From NCBI RefSeq assembly GCF_003696285.1, contig NZ_RFFL01000018.1, positions 28,365 through 92,364 on the forward strand: DNA of 64,000 nt. Direction: 5' to 3'. The position numbers and the translations under genes are program-made. The DNA comes from Stutzerimonas nitrititolerans (lineage in GTDB: Bacteria; Pseudomonadota; Gammaproteobacteria; Pseudomonadales; Pseudomonadaceae). This document shows, one piece after another, positions 50,068 through 58,694 of the stretch. Within the stretch, counting starts at the first letter, position 1; each line of letters starts with the position of its first letter. The notes beneath the pieces were generated by a model that was given only the letters and a program-made list of their open reading frames with translations, searched no databases and was not told the DNA's origin.

Positions 50068-51456
50068 TCAGCTCTCGGCTTGCCAGCCGCCGCCGAGCGC
50101 CTTGTACAGCGCCACCACGCCGCGATACAGCTCCACTTCCGCCTGCGCCTGGGCATCCTCGGCGGCCAGCCGCTCGCGCTCGGCGTCCAGCAGCACGAGG
50201 AAATCCACCGTGCCTTCGCGGTAGCGGATTTCCGCCTGTTGCGCTGCCGCGCGGCTGGCCGTGGACTGGCGCAGCAGCGACAGCAGGCGTTCCTGGGCGC
50301 GGGCGTAATCGCTGAAGGCGTTCTCCGACTCTTCCAGCGCCAGCAGTACCTGTTGCTCGTAGCTCGCCAGCGCGCCGTCGGCATCGGCTTCGGCACCGCG
50401 CAGGCGGGCGCGCACGCTGCCCAGGTCGAACGCCGCCCAGCTGATGCTCGGCGCCACGCCCCAGGCCTCGGCCGCACTGGAGCCGATCTGCGAACCGCGC
50501 CCGGCGATGAAGCCGAGGAAGCCGGAAAGGCTCACTCGCGGGAACAGGTCGGCGGTCGCCACGCCGACTGTGGCGGTTGCCGCGGCCAGCTGGCGTTCGG
50601 CGGCACGGATGTCCGGCCGCCGGCGCAGCAGCTCCGCGGGATCGCCGATCGGCAGGGCCTTGGCGATCGCCGGCAGTTCGCGCGGCGAAAGGTCCACCGC
50701 GAGCCGGTCGGCGCGCTGGCCGAGCAGGGTGGCGATGCGGTTGCGCGCACGGGCCTGCTGCGCCTGCAACTGCGGCAGGCTGGCCTCGGTGGCGGCCAGC
50801 CGCGCGTCGGCACGCAGCACGTCCAGCTCACTGCCCATGCCGGCATCGCGCAGTTGCTCGGTCAGTTCGTGGGAATTGCGCTGGTTCGCCAGGTTGTCGC
50901 GGGCGATGCGCTCGCGCAGCTGGGCGCCGCGCAGTTGCCCGTAGGCGTCGACCAGCTCGGCGATCAGGCTGACCTGCAACTGGTAGAGCTCGGCCTCGGC
51001 GGCCTCGGCCTGGGCTTCGCTGGCTTCCAGGCGGCGCTGGATACGGCCGAACAGGTCCAGCTCCCAGGCCATGTCCAGGCCCAGGTCGTAGCGTTCGGCA
51101 TTGACCTGCCGCTCGGTAACGCCGGGCTGCTGTGCCTTGCCGATATCGGCGCTGGCGCCAGCGGTGACCGTGGGGAAGCGATCATTGGCGTCGTCGTCGC
51201 GGATCGCTCGCGCCGCGCGCAGACGCGAATAGGCGATGCGCAGTTCGCGGTTCTCGGCCAGGGCCTGTACGACCAGAGCGTCCAGCGTCGGGTCTTCGAA
51301 CTGATGCCACCAGGCGGATTCGAAGCGCGAGCGGTCGTAGTCGCTGTCCTCGGCATGGGCGATGCGCGCGGGCTCGGGCTGCGGCGCCCGATAGTCAGGG
51401 CCGACGGCGCAGCCGGTCACGGCCAGGGCGAGCAGGGGAAGGGCGAAGAACTTCAT
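50068..51456 (-). CDS. oprN: Outer-membrane efflux channel lipoprotein (OprN-like)
   Basis: 462 residues. Lipobox VTGC (Cys 16) after a short signal, then GPDYRAP and DYDRSRFESAWWHQF, characteristic of OprN. Two efflux repeats with LRRRPDIRAAERQLAAATA and the closing VALYKALGGGW. Its ATG overlaps the pump stop. Confidence 0.92.
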   Translation of the reverse strand: MKFFALPLLALAVTGCAVGPDYRAPQPEPARIAHAEDSDYDRSRFESAWWHQFEDPTLDALVVQALAENRELRIAYSRLRAARAIRDDDANDRFPTVTAGASADIGKAQQPGVTERQVNAERYDLGLDMAWELDLFGRIQRRLEASEAQAEAAEAELYQLQVSLIAELVDAYGQLRGAQLRERIARDNLANQRNSHELTEQLRDAGMGSELDVLRADARLAATEASLPQLQAQQARARNRIATLLGQRADRLAVDLSPRELPAIAKALPIGDPAELLRRRPDIRAAERQLAAATATVGVATADLFPRVSLSGFLGFIAGRGSQIGSSAAEAWGVAPSISWAAFDLGSVRARLRGAEADADGALASYEQQVLLALEESENAFSDYARAQERLLSLLRQSTASRAAAQQAEIRYREGTVDFLVLLDAERERLAAEDAQAQAEVELYRGVVALYKALGGGWQAES

Positions 51457-54400
51457 GCACGAATCTCCTTGAATACCGCCTTGCGCGCCGCGCGTTTCTC
51501 GACGAAGGCGCGGATCACCAGATAGAACACCGGGGTCAGCAGCAGCCCGAAGAAGGTCACCCCGAGCATCCCGGAAAACACCGCGACGCCCATGGCATGG
51601 CGCATCTCGGCGCCGGCGCCACTGGACAGCACCAGCGGCACCACGCCCATGATGAAGGCGAAGCTGGTCATCAGGATCGGCCGCAGGCGCAGGCGGCAGG
51701 CTTCCAGCACCGCGGCGAGGCGGTCCATGCCTTCCTCCTGTTTGTCCTTGGCGAACTCCACCAGCAGGATGGCGTTCTTGCACGCCAGGCCCACCAGCAC
51801 GATCAGGCCGATCTGGGTGAATACGTTGTTGTCGCTGCCGGCCAGGATCACCCCGGCGATCGCGCAGAGCAGCGTCATCGGCACGATCAGGATCACCGCC
51901 AGCGGCAGGCTCCAGCTCTCGTACTGGGCGGCCAGCACCAGGAAGGCCAGCAGCACGCAGAGCGGGAAGACGAATATCGCGGTATTGCCGGCGAGGATCT
52001 GCTGGTAGGTCAGCTCGGTCCACTCGAAGCTCATGCCGTTGGGCAGCTCGGCCCGCAGCAGGCGCTCCATGGCCGCCTCGGCCTGGCCGGAGCTGTAGCC
52101 CGGCGCGGCGGCGCCGTTGATCTCGGAGGTGAGGAAGCCGTTGTAGTGCATCACCCGATCCGGGCCGGCGCTGTCGCTGACCTTGACGAAGGTCGACAGC
52201 GGGACCATCTCGCCGCGGTCGTTGCGCACCTTCAACTGGCCGATCTGCTCGGGCGCCAGGCGGAACCTCTGGTCGGCCTGAACGTTGACCTGGTAGGTAC
52301 GGCCGAAGCGGTTGAAGTCGTTGGCGTACAGCGAGCCGAGGTAGACCTGCATGGTGTCGAAGATCTGGTCGATGGCCACGCCGTGGGTCTTGGCCTTCTC
52401 GCGGTCGATGTCGGCGTCCACCTGCGGCACGTTGACCTGGTAGCTGGTGAACAGCCCGGCCAGTTCCGGATAGTCCGCGCTCTTGGCGATGACGTTCTGC
52501 ACTTCGCTGTAGAGCGCCTCGTAGCCGAGGTTGCCGCGATCCTGCACCTGCACGCGGAAGCCGCCGATGGTGCCCAGGCCCTGCACGGGCGGCGGCGGGA
52601 AGATGGCGATGAAGGCGTCCTGGATCTGCGCGAACTGGCCATTGAGGTCGGCCGCAATGGCATTGGCCGAGAGGGCCGGGTCCTTGCGTTCGTCGAAGGG
52701 CTTGAGCGGGGTGAAGACGATGCCGCTGTTCGGGCTGTTGGTGAATCCGTTGATCGACAGGCCGGGGAAGGCCACGGTGTTCTCCACGCCCGGGTGCTTG
52801 CCGGCGATTTCCGACATGCGCTGGATCACCGCCTCGGTACGATCGAGGGTGGCGGCGTCCGGCAACTGGGCGAAGGCGACCAGGTACTGCTTGTCCTGCG
52901 GCGGGACGAAGCCGGTCGGCGTGCTGGCGAAGCCCAGGTAGCCGAGGCCGACCAGACCCACGTAGACCACCAGGGCAATGCCACTGGCGCGCAGGATGCG
53001 CCGCACCACGCCGACATAACCGTGGCTGGCGCGGTCGAAGACGCGGTTGAACGGACGGAACAGCCAGCCGCCGAGCAAGCGGTCGAGCAGGCGCGAAAAG
53101 CCGTCCTTCGGCGCATCGTGGGCCTTGAGCAGGGTGGCGGCCAATGCCGGCGACAGGGTCAGCGAGTTGAACGCCGAGATCACCGTGGAGATGGCGATGG
53201 TCAGCGCGAACTGTTGGTAGAACTGCCCGGTGAGGCCGGAAATGAACGCGGTGGGAATGAATACCGCGCAGAGCACCAGGGCGGTGGCGACGATCGGCCC
53301 AGTGACTTCCTTCATTGCCTGGCGGGTGGCGTCCACCGGCGACTTGCCGAGGCCGATGTTGCGCTCGACGTTTTCCACCACGACGATCGCGTCATCCACC
53401 ACGATGCCGATGGCCAGCACCAGGCCGAACAGCGACAGCGCGTTGAGCGAGAAGCCGAGCAGGTGCATCACCGCGAAGGTGCCGATCAGCGACACCGGCA
53501 CCGCCGCCAGCGGGATGATCGAGGCGCGCCAGGTCTGCAGGAACAGGATCACCACCAGCACCACCAGTACGATGGCTTCGAGCAGGGTGTGCACCACCGC
53601 CTCGATGGAGCCGCGGACGAAGATGGTCGGGTCGTAGACGATCTCGTAATCCACGCCCTCGGGAAATTCCTGCTTCAGCTCGGCCATGCGCTCGCGCACC
53701 AGGTCGGAGATGGCGATGGCGTTCGAGCCCGGGCGCTGGAAGATCGGCAGGGCGACCGCCGGCTGGTTGTTGAGCAAGGAGCGCAGGGCGTACTGGCTGG
53801 AGCCCAGCTCGATGCGGGCGATGTCCTTCAGGCGGGTGATCTCGCCGTCCTCGGCGGCGCGCACCACGATGTTCTCGAACTCCTCCTCGTCGACCAGCCG
53901 CCCCTGGGTGTTGATCGACAACTGGAAATCGGTGGCGCCCGGCGCCGGCGGCGCGCCCAGGGCACCGGCGGCGACCTGGCGGTTCTGCTCGCGGATGGCG
54001 GCGACCACGTCGCTGGCGGTGAGGTTGCGCGAGGCGACCTTGTTCGGGTCGAGCCAGACGCGCAGCGAATAATCGCCCATGCCGAACAGTTGCACGTCGC
54101 CCACGCCGTCCAGTCGCGCCAGCTCGTCCTTGACGTTGAGCGCGGCGTAGTTGGAAAGGTAGAGCATGTCGTAGCGGTTATCCGGCGAGGTCAGGTGCAC
54201 CACCATGGTCAGGTCCGGCGAGGCCTTGTCCACCGTAACCCCGATGCGCTGCACCTCGGTGGGCAGCTTCGGCATGGTGCGGGTCACGCGGTTTTGCACC
54301 TGCACCTGGGCGTTGTCCAGGTCGGTGCCGAGGGCGAAGGTGATGGTCAGCGTCAGCTTGCCGTCGGCGGTGGCCTGGGACGACATGTAGAGCATGCCCT

Positions 54401-54623
54401 CGACGCCGGTGATGGCCTGTTCCAGCGGCGAGGCGACGGTTTCGCCGATCACCTTGGGGTTGGCGCCGGGGAACTCGGCACGCACCACCACGGTGGGCGG
54501 GACGACTTCCGGGTATTCGCTGATCGGCAGCTGGAACAGCGAGATGGCGCCGCCGATGAGGATCACCAGCGACAGCACGGCGGCGAAAATCGGCCGCTTG
54601 ACGAAGAATTGCGAGAAATTCAT
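51453..54623 (-). CDS. mexF: RND multidrug efflux pump (MexF-like)
   Basis: 1056 residues. Starts NFSQFFVKRPIFAAVLSLVILIGGA and includes FQLPISEYPEVVPPTVVVRA, the TM4 Asp pair in AIGIVVDDAIVVVENVERN, matching MexF closely. MexF exports chloramphenicol, quinolones and quinolone-signal precursors in P. aeruginosa. It lies between mexE (90-base gap) and oprN (overlap). Confidence 0.93.
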   Translation of the reverse strand: MNFSQFFVKRPIFAAVLSLVILIGGAISLFQLPISEYPEVVPPTVVVRAEFPGANPKVIGETVASPLEQAITGVEGMLYMSSQATADGKLTLTITFALGTDLDNAQVQVQNRVTRTMPKLPTEVQRIGVTVDKASPDLTMVVHLTSPDNRYDMLYLSNYAALNVKDELARLDGVGDVQLFGMGDYSLRVWLDPNKVASRNLTASDVVAAIREQNRQVAAGALGAPPAPGATDFQLSINTQGRLVDEEEFENIVVRAAEDGEITRLKDIARIELGSSQYALRSLLNNQPAVALPIFQRPGSNAIAISDLVRERMAELKQEFPEGVDYEIVYDPTIFVRGSIEAVVHTLLEAIVLVVLVVILFLQTWRASIIPLAAVPVSLIGTFAVMHLLGFSLNALSLFGLVLAIGIVVDDAIVVVENVERNIGLGKSPVDATRQAMKEVTGPIVATALVLCAVFIPTAFISGLTGQFYQQFALTIAISTVISAFNSLTLSPALAATLLKAHDAPKDGFSRLLDRLLGGWLFRPFNRVFDRASHGYVGVVRRILRASGIALVVYVGLVGLGYLGFASTPTGFVPPQDKQYLVAFAQLPDAATLDRTEAVIQRMSEIAGKHPGVENTVAFPGLSINGFTNSPNSGIVFTPLKPFDERKDPALSANAIAADLNGQFAQIQDAFIAIFPPPPVQGLGTIGGFRVQVQDRGNLGYEALYSEVQNVIAKSADYPELAGLFTSYQVNVPQVDADIDREKAKTHGVAIDQIFDTMQVYLGSLYANDFNRFGRTYQVNVQADQRFRLAPEQIGQLKVRNDRGEMVPLSTFVKVSDSAGPDRVMHYNGFLTSEINGAAAPGYSSGQAEAAMERLLRAELPNGMSFEWTELTYQQILAGNTAIFVFPLCVLLAFLVLAAQYESWSLPLAVILIVPMTLLCAIAGVILAGSDNNVFTQIGLIVLVGLACKNAILLVEFAKDKQEEGMDRLAAVLEACRLRLRPILMTSFAFIMGVVPLVLSSGAGAEMRHAMGVAVFSGMLGVTFFGLLLTPVFYLVIRAFVEKRAARKAVFKEIRA

Positions 54624-54713
54624 GACGCACTCCGGGGGAGAGGGTGCGCATCACGCACCCTGGCGGAATCTGTTGTTGTGTGGTGCGGCGCGACTGCTGG
54701 CGCAGCGCCGGGC

Positions 54714-55943
54714 TCAGGTGCTGGGCGGCTGCGGCATGCTGCGGTCCACCACCTGCGGCTTGAGCGCGGCACTGATAGCTCGGTGCTGTTCCTGCAGCGC
54801 GGCGAGGGTATCGGCGTCGGCCATCGGCACGCTCTGCGGCTCGACCGCATTGCCCGGGCGGATGCGCTGCAAGCCGTTGACGACGATGGTTTCGCCTTCA
54901 CCGAGGCCGTTGCGGACGATGCGCAGGCCTTCGAGTTTCGGTCCCAGTTCGACCGAGCGGTAATCGACCTTGCCGTCCTCCCCGAGCACCAGCACGAACT
55001 TCTTGCCCAGGTCGGTGCCCACGGCCACGTCCTTGATCAGCACTGCATCGTAGGTGGCGCTGCCGACCAGCCTCAGCCGCGCATAGAGCCCGGGGGTGAA
55101 GCGGCCGTCGCGGTTGTCGAACACCGCGCGGCCGCGAATGGTGCCGGTGTGCGGATCGACCTGGTTGTCGATGAAGTCCATGCGGCCCAGGTGCGGATGG
55201 CCGTCCTCGCTGGACAGGCCGAGGTACACCGGCGTCGTCTCGCCGCGCGCGCCCTCGCGGGCCAACTCGCGGTACTTCAGGTAGGTGCGCTCGTCGGCCT
55301 CGAAGTAGGCATAAACCTTGTCGGTGGAAACCAGTGTGGTGAGCAGCGCTTCGCCGGCGTTGACCAGGTTGCCGGCGGTGATCAGCGCACGTCCCACGCG
55401 GCCATCGATGGGTGCGGTGACGCGGGTGAAGCCAAGATCGAGCCTTGCTGCCTCCAGCTGCGCCTGGATCGCCGCCGCCGCGGATTTCGCCTCGCTGGCG
55501 GCACTGACCCGTGCGTCGGCCAGTTCGGCGGAAATCGCGTTGTTGACGCGCAGCCGCTCGCCCCGCTGGGCCTCGCTGGCAGTACGCTGCTGGATCGCGC
55601 GGGCCTGCTGCAGCTCGGCTTCCAAGCGCTTGACCTGCGCCTCGAAGGGACGCGGGTCGATCTGGAACAAGAGGTCGCCTTTCTTCACCAGGGCGCCTTC
55701 CTCGAACGCCACCTTGTCGATGAAGCCGGAGACGCGCGGGCGGATTTCCACGGATTCCGGCGCCTCCAGACGTCCGGTGAGTTCGTCCCATTCGGTGACC
55801 TGATGCTTGATGACCTGGGCGACGCTGACTGCCGGTGGCGCGGCTGCCGACTGCGTGGCCTCGGGCGCCTTGCCGCACCCGGCGGCGACGATCATGACCA
55901 GCGCGACCAGAGGGAAACGCAAGGCGTTGAGGGAAGATTCCAT
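54714..55943 (-). CDS. mexE: RND efflux membrane fusion lipoprotein (MexE-like)
   Basis: 409 residues. Lipobox AAGC followed by GKAPEATQ, then EWDELTGRLEAPESVEIRPR, KKGDLLFQIDPRPFEAQVKR and the conserved LVSTDKVYAYFEADER, all MexE features. ATG 55943 has GGAG eight bases upstream; GTG 55955 would add four residues. No mexT or mexS gene lies upstream as in P. aeruginosa. Confidence 0.93.
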   Translation of the reverse strand: MESSLNALRFPLVALVMIVAAGCGKAPEATQSAAAPPAVSVAQVIKHQVTEWDELTGRLEAPESVEIRPRVSGFIDKVAFEEGALVKKGDLLFQIDPRPFEAQVKRLEAELQQARAIQQRTASEAQRGERLRVNNAISAELADARVSAASEAKSAAAAIQAQLEAARLDLGFTRVTAPIDGRVGRALITAGNLVNAGEALLTTLVSTDKVYAYFEADERTYLKYRELAREGARGETTPVYLGLSSEDGHPHLGRMDFIDNQVDPHTGTIRGRAVFDNRDGRFTPGLYARLRLVGSATYDAVLIKDVAVGTDLGKKFVLVLGEDGKVDYRSVELGPKLEGLRIVRNGLGEGETIVVNGLQRIRPGNAVEPQSVPMADADTLAALQEQHRAISAALKPQVVDRSMPQPPST

Positions 55944-56030
55944 GCTTGACTCCACAACTCGGATTTATCGATGGGCGGGAGTCTGCGCGGTCGTGCCGTG
56001 CAGCAGAAATCGAACGAGGCAAAGGTGAAT

Positions 56031-56045
56031 ATCATCGGCGATGAT
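56031..56045. promoter_or_regulatory. Inverted repeat upstream of mexE
   Basis: ATCATC-GGC-GATGAT, a 6-bp perfect inverted repeat 88 bases ahead of the mexE start, in the 197-base gap after the flavoprotein gene. It may be an operator; no regulator is identified. Confidence 0.3.
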
Positions 56046-56140
56046 GGTTGGCGATGTTTTCATTGCTGCAGGCGTAGGTGACGGCGATGGATACGGCCAG
56101 CTCTTCGTCCGTCATGCGTCCAGGAACATCGTCGGGCGCA

Positions 56141-57016
56141 TCACGAACGCTCGGAATCCCTTGCCAGCAAACCGCGCGCAAGCCAGGGACCCTGATGCAT
56201 CAGCGCCGTATGCACCTGTACCAGCTCGGCGCCCGCTTCCAGGCGTGCTCGCAGATGTGCCGCGGTCTGGATGCCGCCGACGGACATCAGCGCCAGGTCG
56301 TGGCCGCACAGGCGGTGAAGTTGCTCCAGCTGCCGGCAGGCCTGGGCCTGCTGCATGTCGTGCTGCCAGTCACGGTAGCGCTGGCGGGTGGCCGGCGGGC
56401 CTGGATCATGGGCGGCGAGCAGGCCGTCGAAACCCAGCTCCAGCAGCAGTTCGGCCAGTTCCAGCGGAGGCTGCTGCGGCAGGCTGCGCAGCTTGGCAAC
56501 CAGCGGCACCCTGCGTGTGCCGGACAGATTCGAGGTGTGTGTTTCGTGCCGTAGCGCCGTGAGCAACCGGCGCAGGCGTGGTCGCTCCGTCCGCTGCATC
56601 AAGGGTTCGCTGGTCGGTCCGATCAGGTTGACGACCAGGTAATCCGCCTGTTTCCAGGCCGACCTGAACATGGCGCCGAGCTCCTCTGCCGAATGCCTGG
56701 CGTCCAGGCTGAGATTGATGCCCAGCCGGGCCGAGCCGCTGCTGGCAGGCGAACGCAGTCGTGCCATGTCGGCCGGGCCGAGGCTGCCGATCTCGTTGAA
56801 ACCGAAGCCCAGCGCCGAGGCACGGCGGCCAAGGTGGCCGTAACGATCGAAACCGGCGGCGATGCCCAGCGGGGAGGGAAACTCCAGCTCCATCACCCGT
56901 ACCGGCTGGCCGGGTGCCGCGAAAGCCGGAATGCGACTTGCGGCCTGGGCGAGGTCCAGCGCAAGGCGTTGCTGCAGCCGGTTGTGCAACGTACGCAACG
57001 CCGTGATTTCAGCCAT
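56141..57016 (-). CDS. Dihydroorotate-dehydrogenase-like flavoprotein (divergent, likely repurposed)
   Basis: 291 residues in the PyrD TIM-barrel family, shorter than class 2 PyrD (~336). The FMN phosphate site is kept (MSVGGIQTAAHLRARLEAGAELVQVHTAL, landmark VGGI 246-249), as are AAGFDRYG (53-60) and VVNLIGPTS (128-136). But class 2 enzymes have AAGLDKDG and VN-S-S-PNT: here the Lys is R58, the catalytic Ser is G133 and the Asn is T135. The orotate-binding ATNTT is AAHDPG. So it should bind FMN but not do the normal reaction. It overlaps the SerC-like stop by eight bases. Confidence 0.85.
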   Translation of the reverse strand: MAEITALRTLHNRLQQRLALDLAQAASRIPAFAAPGQPVRVMELEFPSPLGIAAGFDRYGHLGRRASALGFGFNEIGSLGPADMARLRSPASSGSARLGINLSLDARHSAEELGAMFRSAWKQADYLVVNLIGPTSEPLMQRTERPRLRRLLTALRHETHTSNLSGTRRVPLVAKLRSLPQQPPLELAELLLELGFDGLLAAHDPGPPATRQRYRDWQHDMQQAQACRQLEQLHRLCGHDLALMSVGGIQTAAHLRARLEAGAELVQVHTALMHQGPWLARGLLARDSERS

Positions 57017-58109
57017 GGTGGTGCGCAAAGTCGTTCATGAAATGCACCAGCCGCTCGACGGCCGCCATCTCCACGGCGTTGTACAGGCTGGCCCGTACGC
57101 CGCCAACCGCACTGTGGCCTTGCAGGTCGTGCAGCCCGTTTCGTGCGGCCTGATGGAAGAAATCATCGAGCAAGCCGGGGTTCTCGAGCTGAAAGCAGAC
57201 ATTGATAGTCGAGCGATCCGCCGCGACCTGCGGGCAGCGATAGAAGTCATGACTGTCAAGGCACTCATATAGCCGGCGACTCTTCTCTCGGGCGCGTGCC
57301 GCCATGAGCGTCAGCCCGCCCTGGCGAATGATCCAGCGCAGCATCAGCCCGGCGACATACAGCGCGAAGGTCGGTGGCGTGTTGAAGCGGCTCTGCTGCA
57401 TGGCCTGCACCTGGTAGCTGAACGCCGAGGGCAGGCCGCGACGCGGTGGCCTGAGCAGATCTTCGCGAACGATCACCAGGCACAATCCGGCTACGCCGAG
57501 GTTCTTCTGTGCGCTGGCGTAGATGAGCCCGAAGCGCTCGACGGCAATCGGTCGCGTGAGGAAGTCCGACGTCGTGTCCGCTACCAGCGGCACCGGCAGT
57601 TCGGGGAAGCCCGGCATTTGCAGGCCGTTGCCGGTTTCGTTGCTGGTGATATGGCAATAGCCGGCGTACGGGTTGCATCGCCATCCTGCGACGGGCGGCA
57701 AAGCGGTGAAGCCACCGGCTGCGCCACTGGCGACGACGTTCACCGGTGCGTGCCGGCGCGCCTCGCCGATCGCCTTGTGCGCCCAGAGGCCGCTTTCCAG
57801 ATAATCGGCTGATTGCCCCGGTTCCAGCAGGTTGAGCGGCAGCAGGCCGAACTGCGCCGAGGCGCCACCCTGCATGAACAGCACCCGGTAGTTGTGCGGA
57901 ATCGCCAGCAGCGCACGCAGATCCTGTTCGGTATCGGCCATCAGCTGTTTGAAGGCGGTACCGGTAAAGGACTGTTCCAGTAGCGAAAAGCCGCTGCCGT
58001 GCCAGTCCGGCAGGTCCTCACGGATCTGTGCCAGCACCTCGCGCGGCAGCATCGCCGGGCCGGCGGCGAAGCTGCAAGGGGCGAGTCGTTCAGAAAAGGT
58101 GCAGGCCAT
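57009..58109 (-). CDS. SerC-like aminotransferase paralogue lacking phosphate-binding residues
   Basis: 366 residues, full SerC length and fold. PLP lysine K202 lies in YASAQKNLGVAG; the carboxylate Arg is R339 in GHSAVGGVRASLYNA. E. coli SerC holds the substrate phosphate with H41, R42 and R329. Here the first pair, normally ISHRSKEF, reads QSFTGTAF (F48, T49), and the later GHR is GHS (S333). The true SerC at the window's left edge keeps GHR. The enzyme therefore probably transaminates a non-phosphorylated compound. It is the fifth or sixth gene of the PqqA/D/E cluster. Confidence 0.88.
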   Translation of the reverse strand: MACTFSERLAPCSFAAGPAMLPREVLAQIREDLPDWHGSGFSLLEQSFTGTAFKQLMADTEQDLRALLAIPHNYRVLFMQGGASAQFGLLPLNLLEPGQSADYLESGLWAHKAIGEARRHAPVNVVASGAAGGFTALPPVAGWRCNPYAGYCHITSNETGNGLQMPGFPELPVPLVADTTSDFLTRPIAVERFGLIYASAQKNLGVAGLCLVIVREDLLRPPRRGLPSAFSYQVQAMQQSRFNTPPTFALYVAGLMLRWIIRQGGLTLMAARAREKSRRLYECLDSHDFYRCPQVAADRSTINVCFQLENPGLLDDFFHQAARNGLHDLQGHSAVGGVRASLYNAVEMAAVERLVHFMNDFAHHHG

Positions 58110-58593
58110 GACCGCCGGCCGCCATCAGGAACAGCAAGGGAAAGGAGAGGATGGTGTTGCTGCGCGAGGAGAGAAAGGTGATCCGCGAGCAGCGCACGCG
58201 CTCCTCCAGCGTCGCCGGAACGAAGCCGAGCAGCTTTTTCTGGTGCGGCCAGAGCACCAGCCAGAGGTTGAGCAGCATCGCCGTACCGATCCAGGCACCG
58301 AGGCCGATGACCGCCAGCGGGCCTTGCAGCAGCAGCGCATCGACCAGCCAGCCGCGCTGCCAGAGCATGAACATCCCCGACGCCCAGACCACCAGCGAGG
58401 CGTAGCGGAAGATGCCGTGCTCGCGCTTCATCCGCACCTCCAGGTCATGGTTCAGCGTGGCAGTGTCGATGCCGTTCTGCAGCGGCACGAAGCGCGGGTT
58501 CTGGATGAAATTGGCGTAGTTGTGGCCGATCCACACCAATGCGAACAGCAGGTGTGCATAACGGGCCAGCACATCGAGGACGGGCAACTGCAT
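58090..58593 (-). CDS. Membrane protein resembling the urate oxidase N-terminal (PuuD-type) domain
   Basis: 167 residues with about four or five membrane helices. The opening VLARYAHLLFALVWIGHNYANFIQNPRF resembles the Urate_ox_N membrane domain (YxHxxxGxxWIGxxYxxNFxQxPxF), cited by YAHLL and WIGHNYANF. Conserved His in helices (YAHLL, WIGHN, KREHGIF, LWPHQ) hint at haem binding, which is inference. A strong AGGAGG lies before the ATG. Its end overlaps the SerC-like start by 20 bases. Confidence 0.72.
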   Translation of the reverse strand: MQLPVLDVLARYAHLLFALVWIGHNYANFIQNPRFVPLQNGIDTATLNHDLEVRMKREHGIFRYASLVVWASGMFMLWQRGWLVDALLLQGPLAVIGLGAWIGTAMLLNLWLVLWPHQKKLLGFVPATLEERVRCSRITFLSSRSNTILSFPLLFLMAAGGHGLHLF

Positions 58594-58601
58594 GGTGCCT
58601 C

Positions 58602-58694
58602 CTAGATCAGCACGCGCAGCAGCAGATAGCAGCCGAGCGTCAGTACGAGACCTGTGCTGACGGTGCCGCCGAACGAGTCATGGGGCGGTTTCAA
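58602..58694 (-). CDS. Possible 30-residue membrane peptide between pqqE and the membrane-protein gene
   Basis: A TTG start at 58694, with AGGGGG about six bases upstream, would give a 30-residue product: a polar head (KPPHDSFGGTVSTG) and one hydrophobic helix (LVLTLGCYLLLRVLI). It overlaps the end of pqqE in another frame and stops six bases before the next gene's AGGAGG. It bridges an otherwise odd 84-base hole in a compact operon. The non-ATG start keeps confidence low. Confidence 0.4.
   Translation of the reverse strand: MKPPHDSFGGTVSTGLVLTLGCYLLLRVLI

Noticed and set aside
51597..55949. A 1450-codon open frame on the plus strand opposite mexF and mexE
   Set aside because: It mirrors two high-GC genes; composition is His/Gln/Asp-rich and repetitive, as expected for an antisense frame, and it has no recognisable domain.
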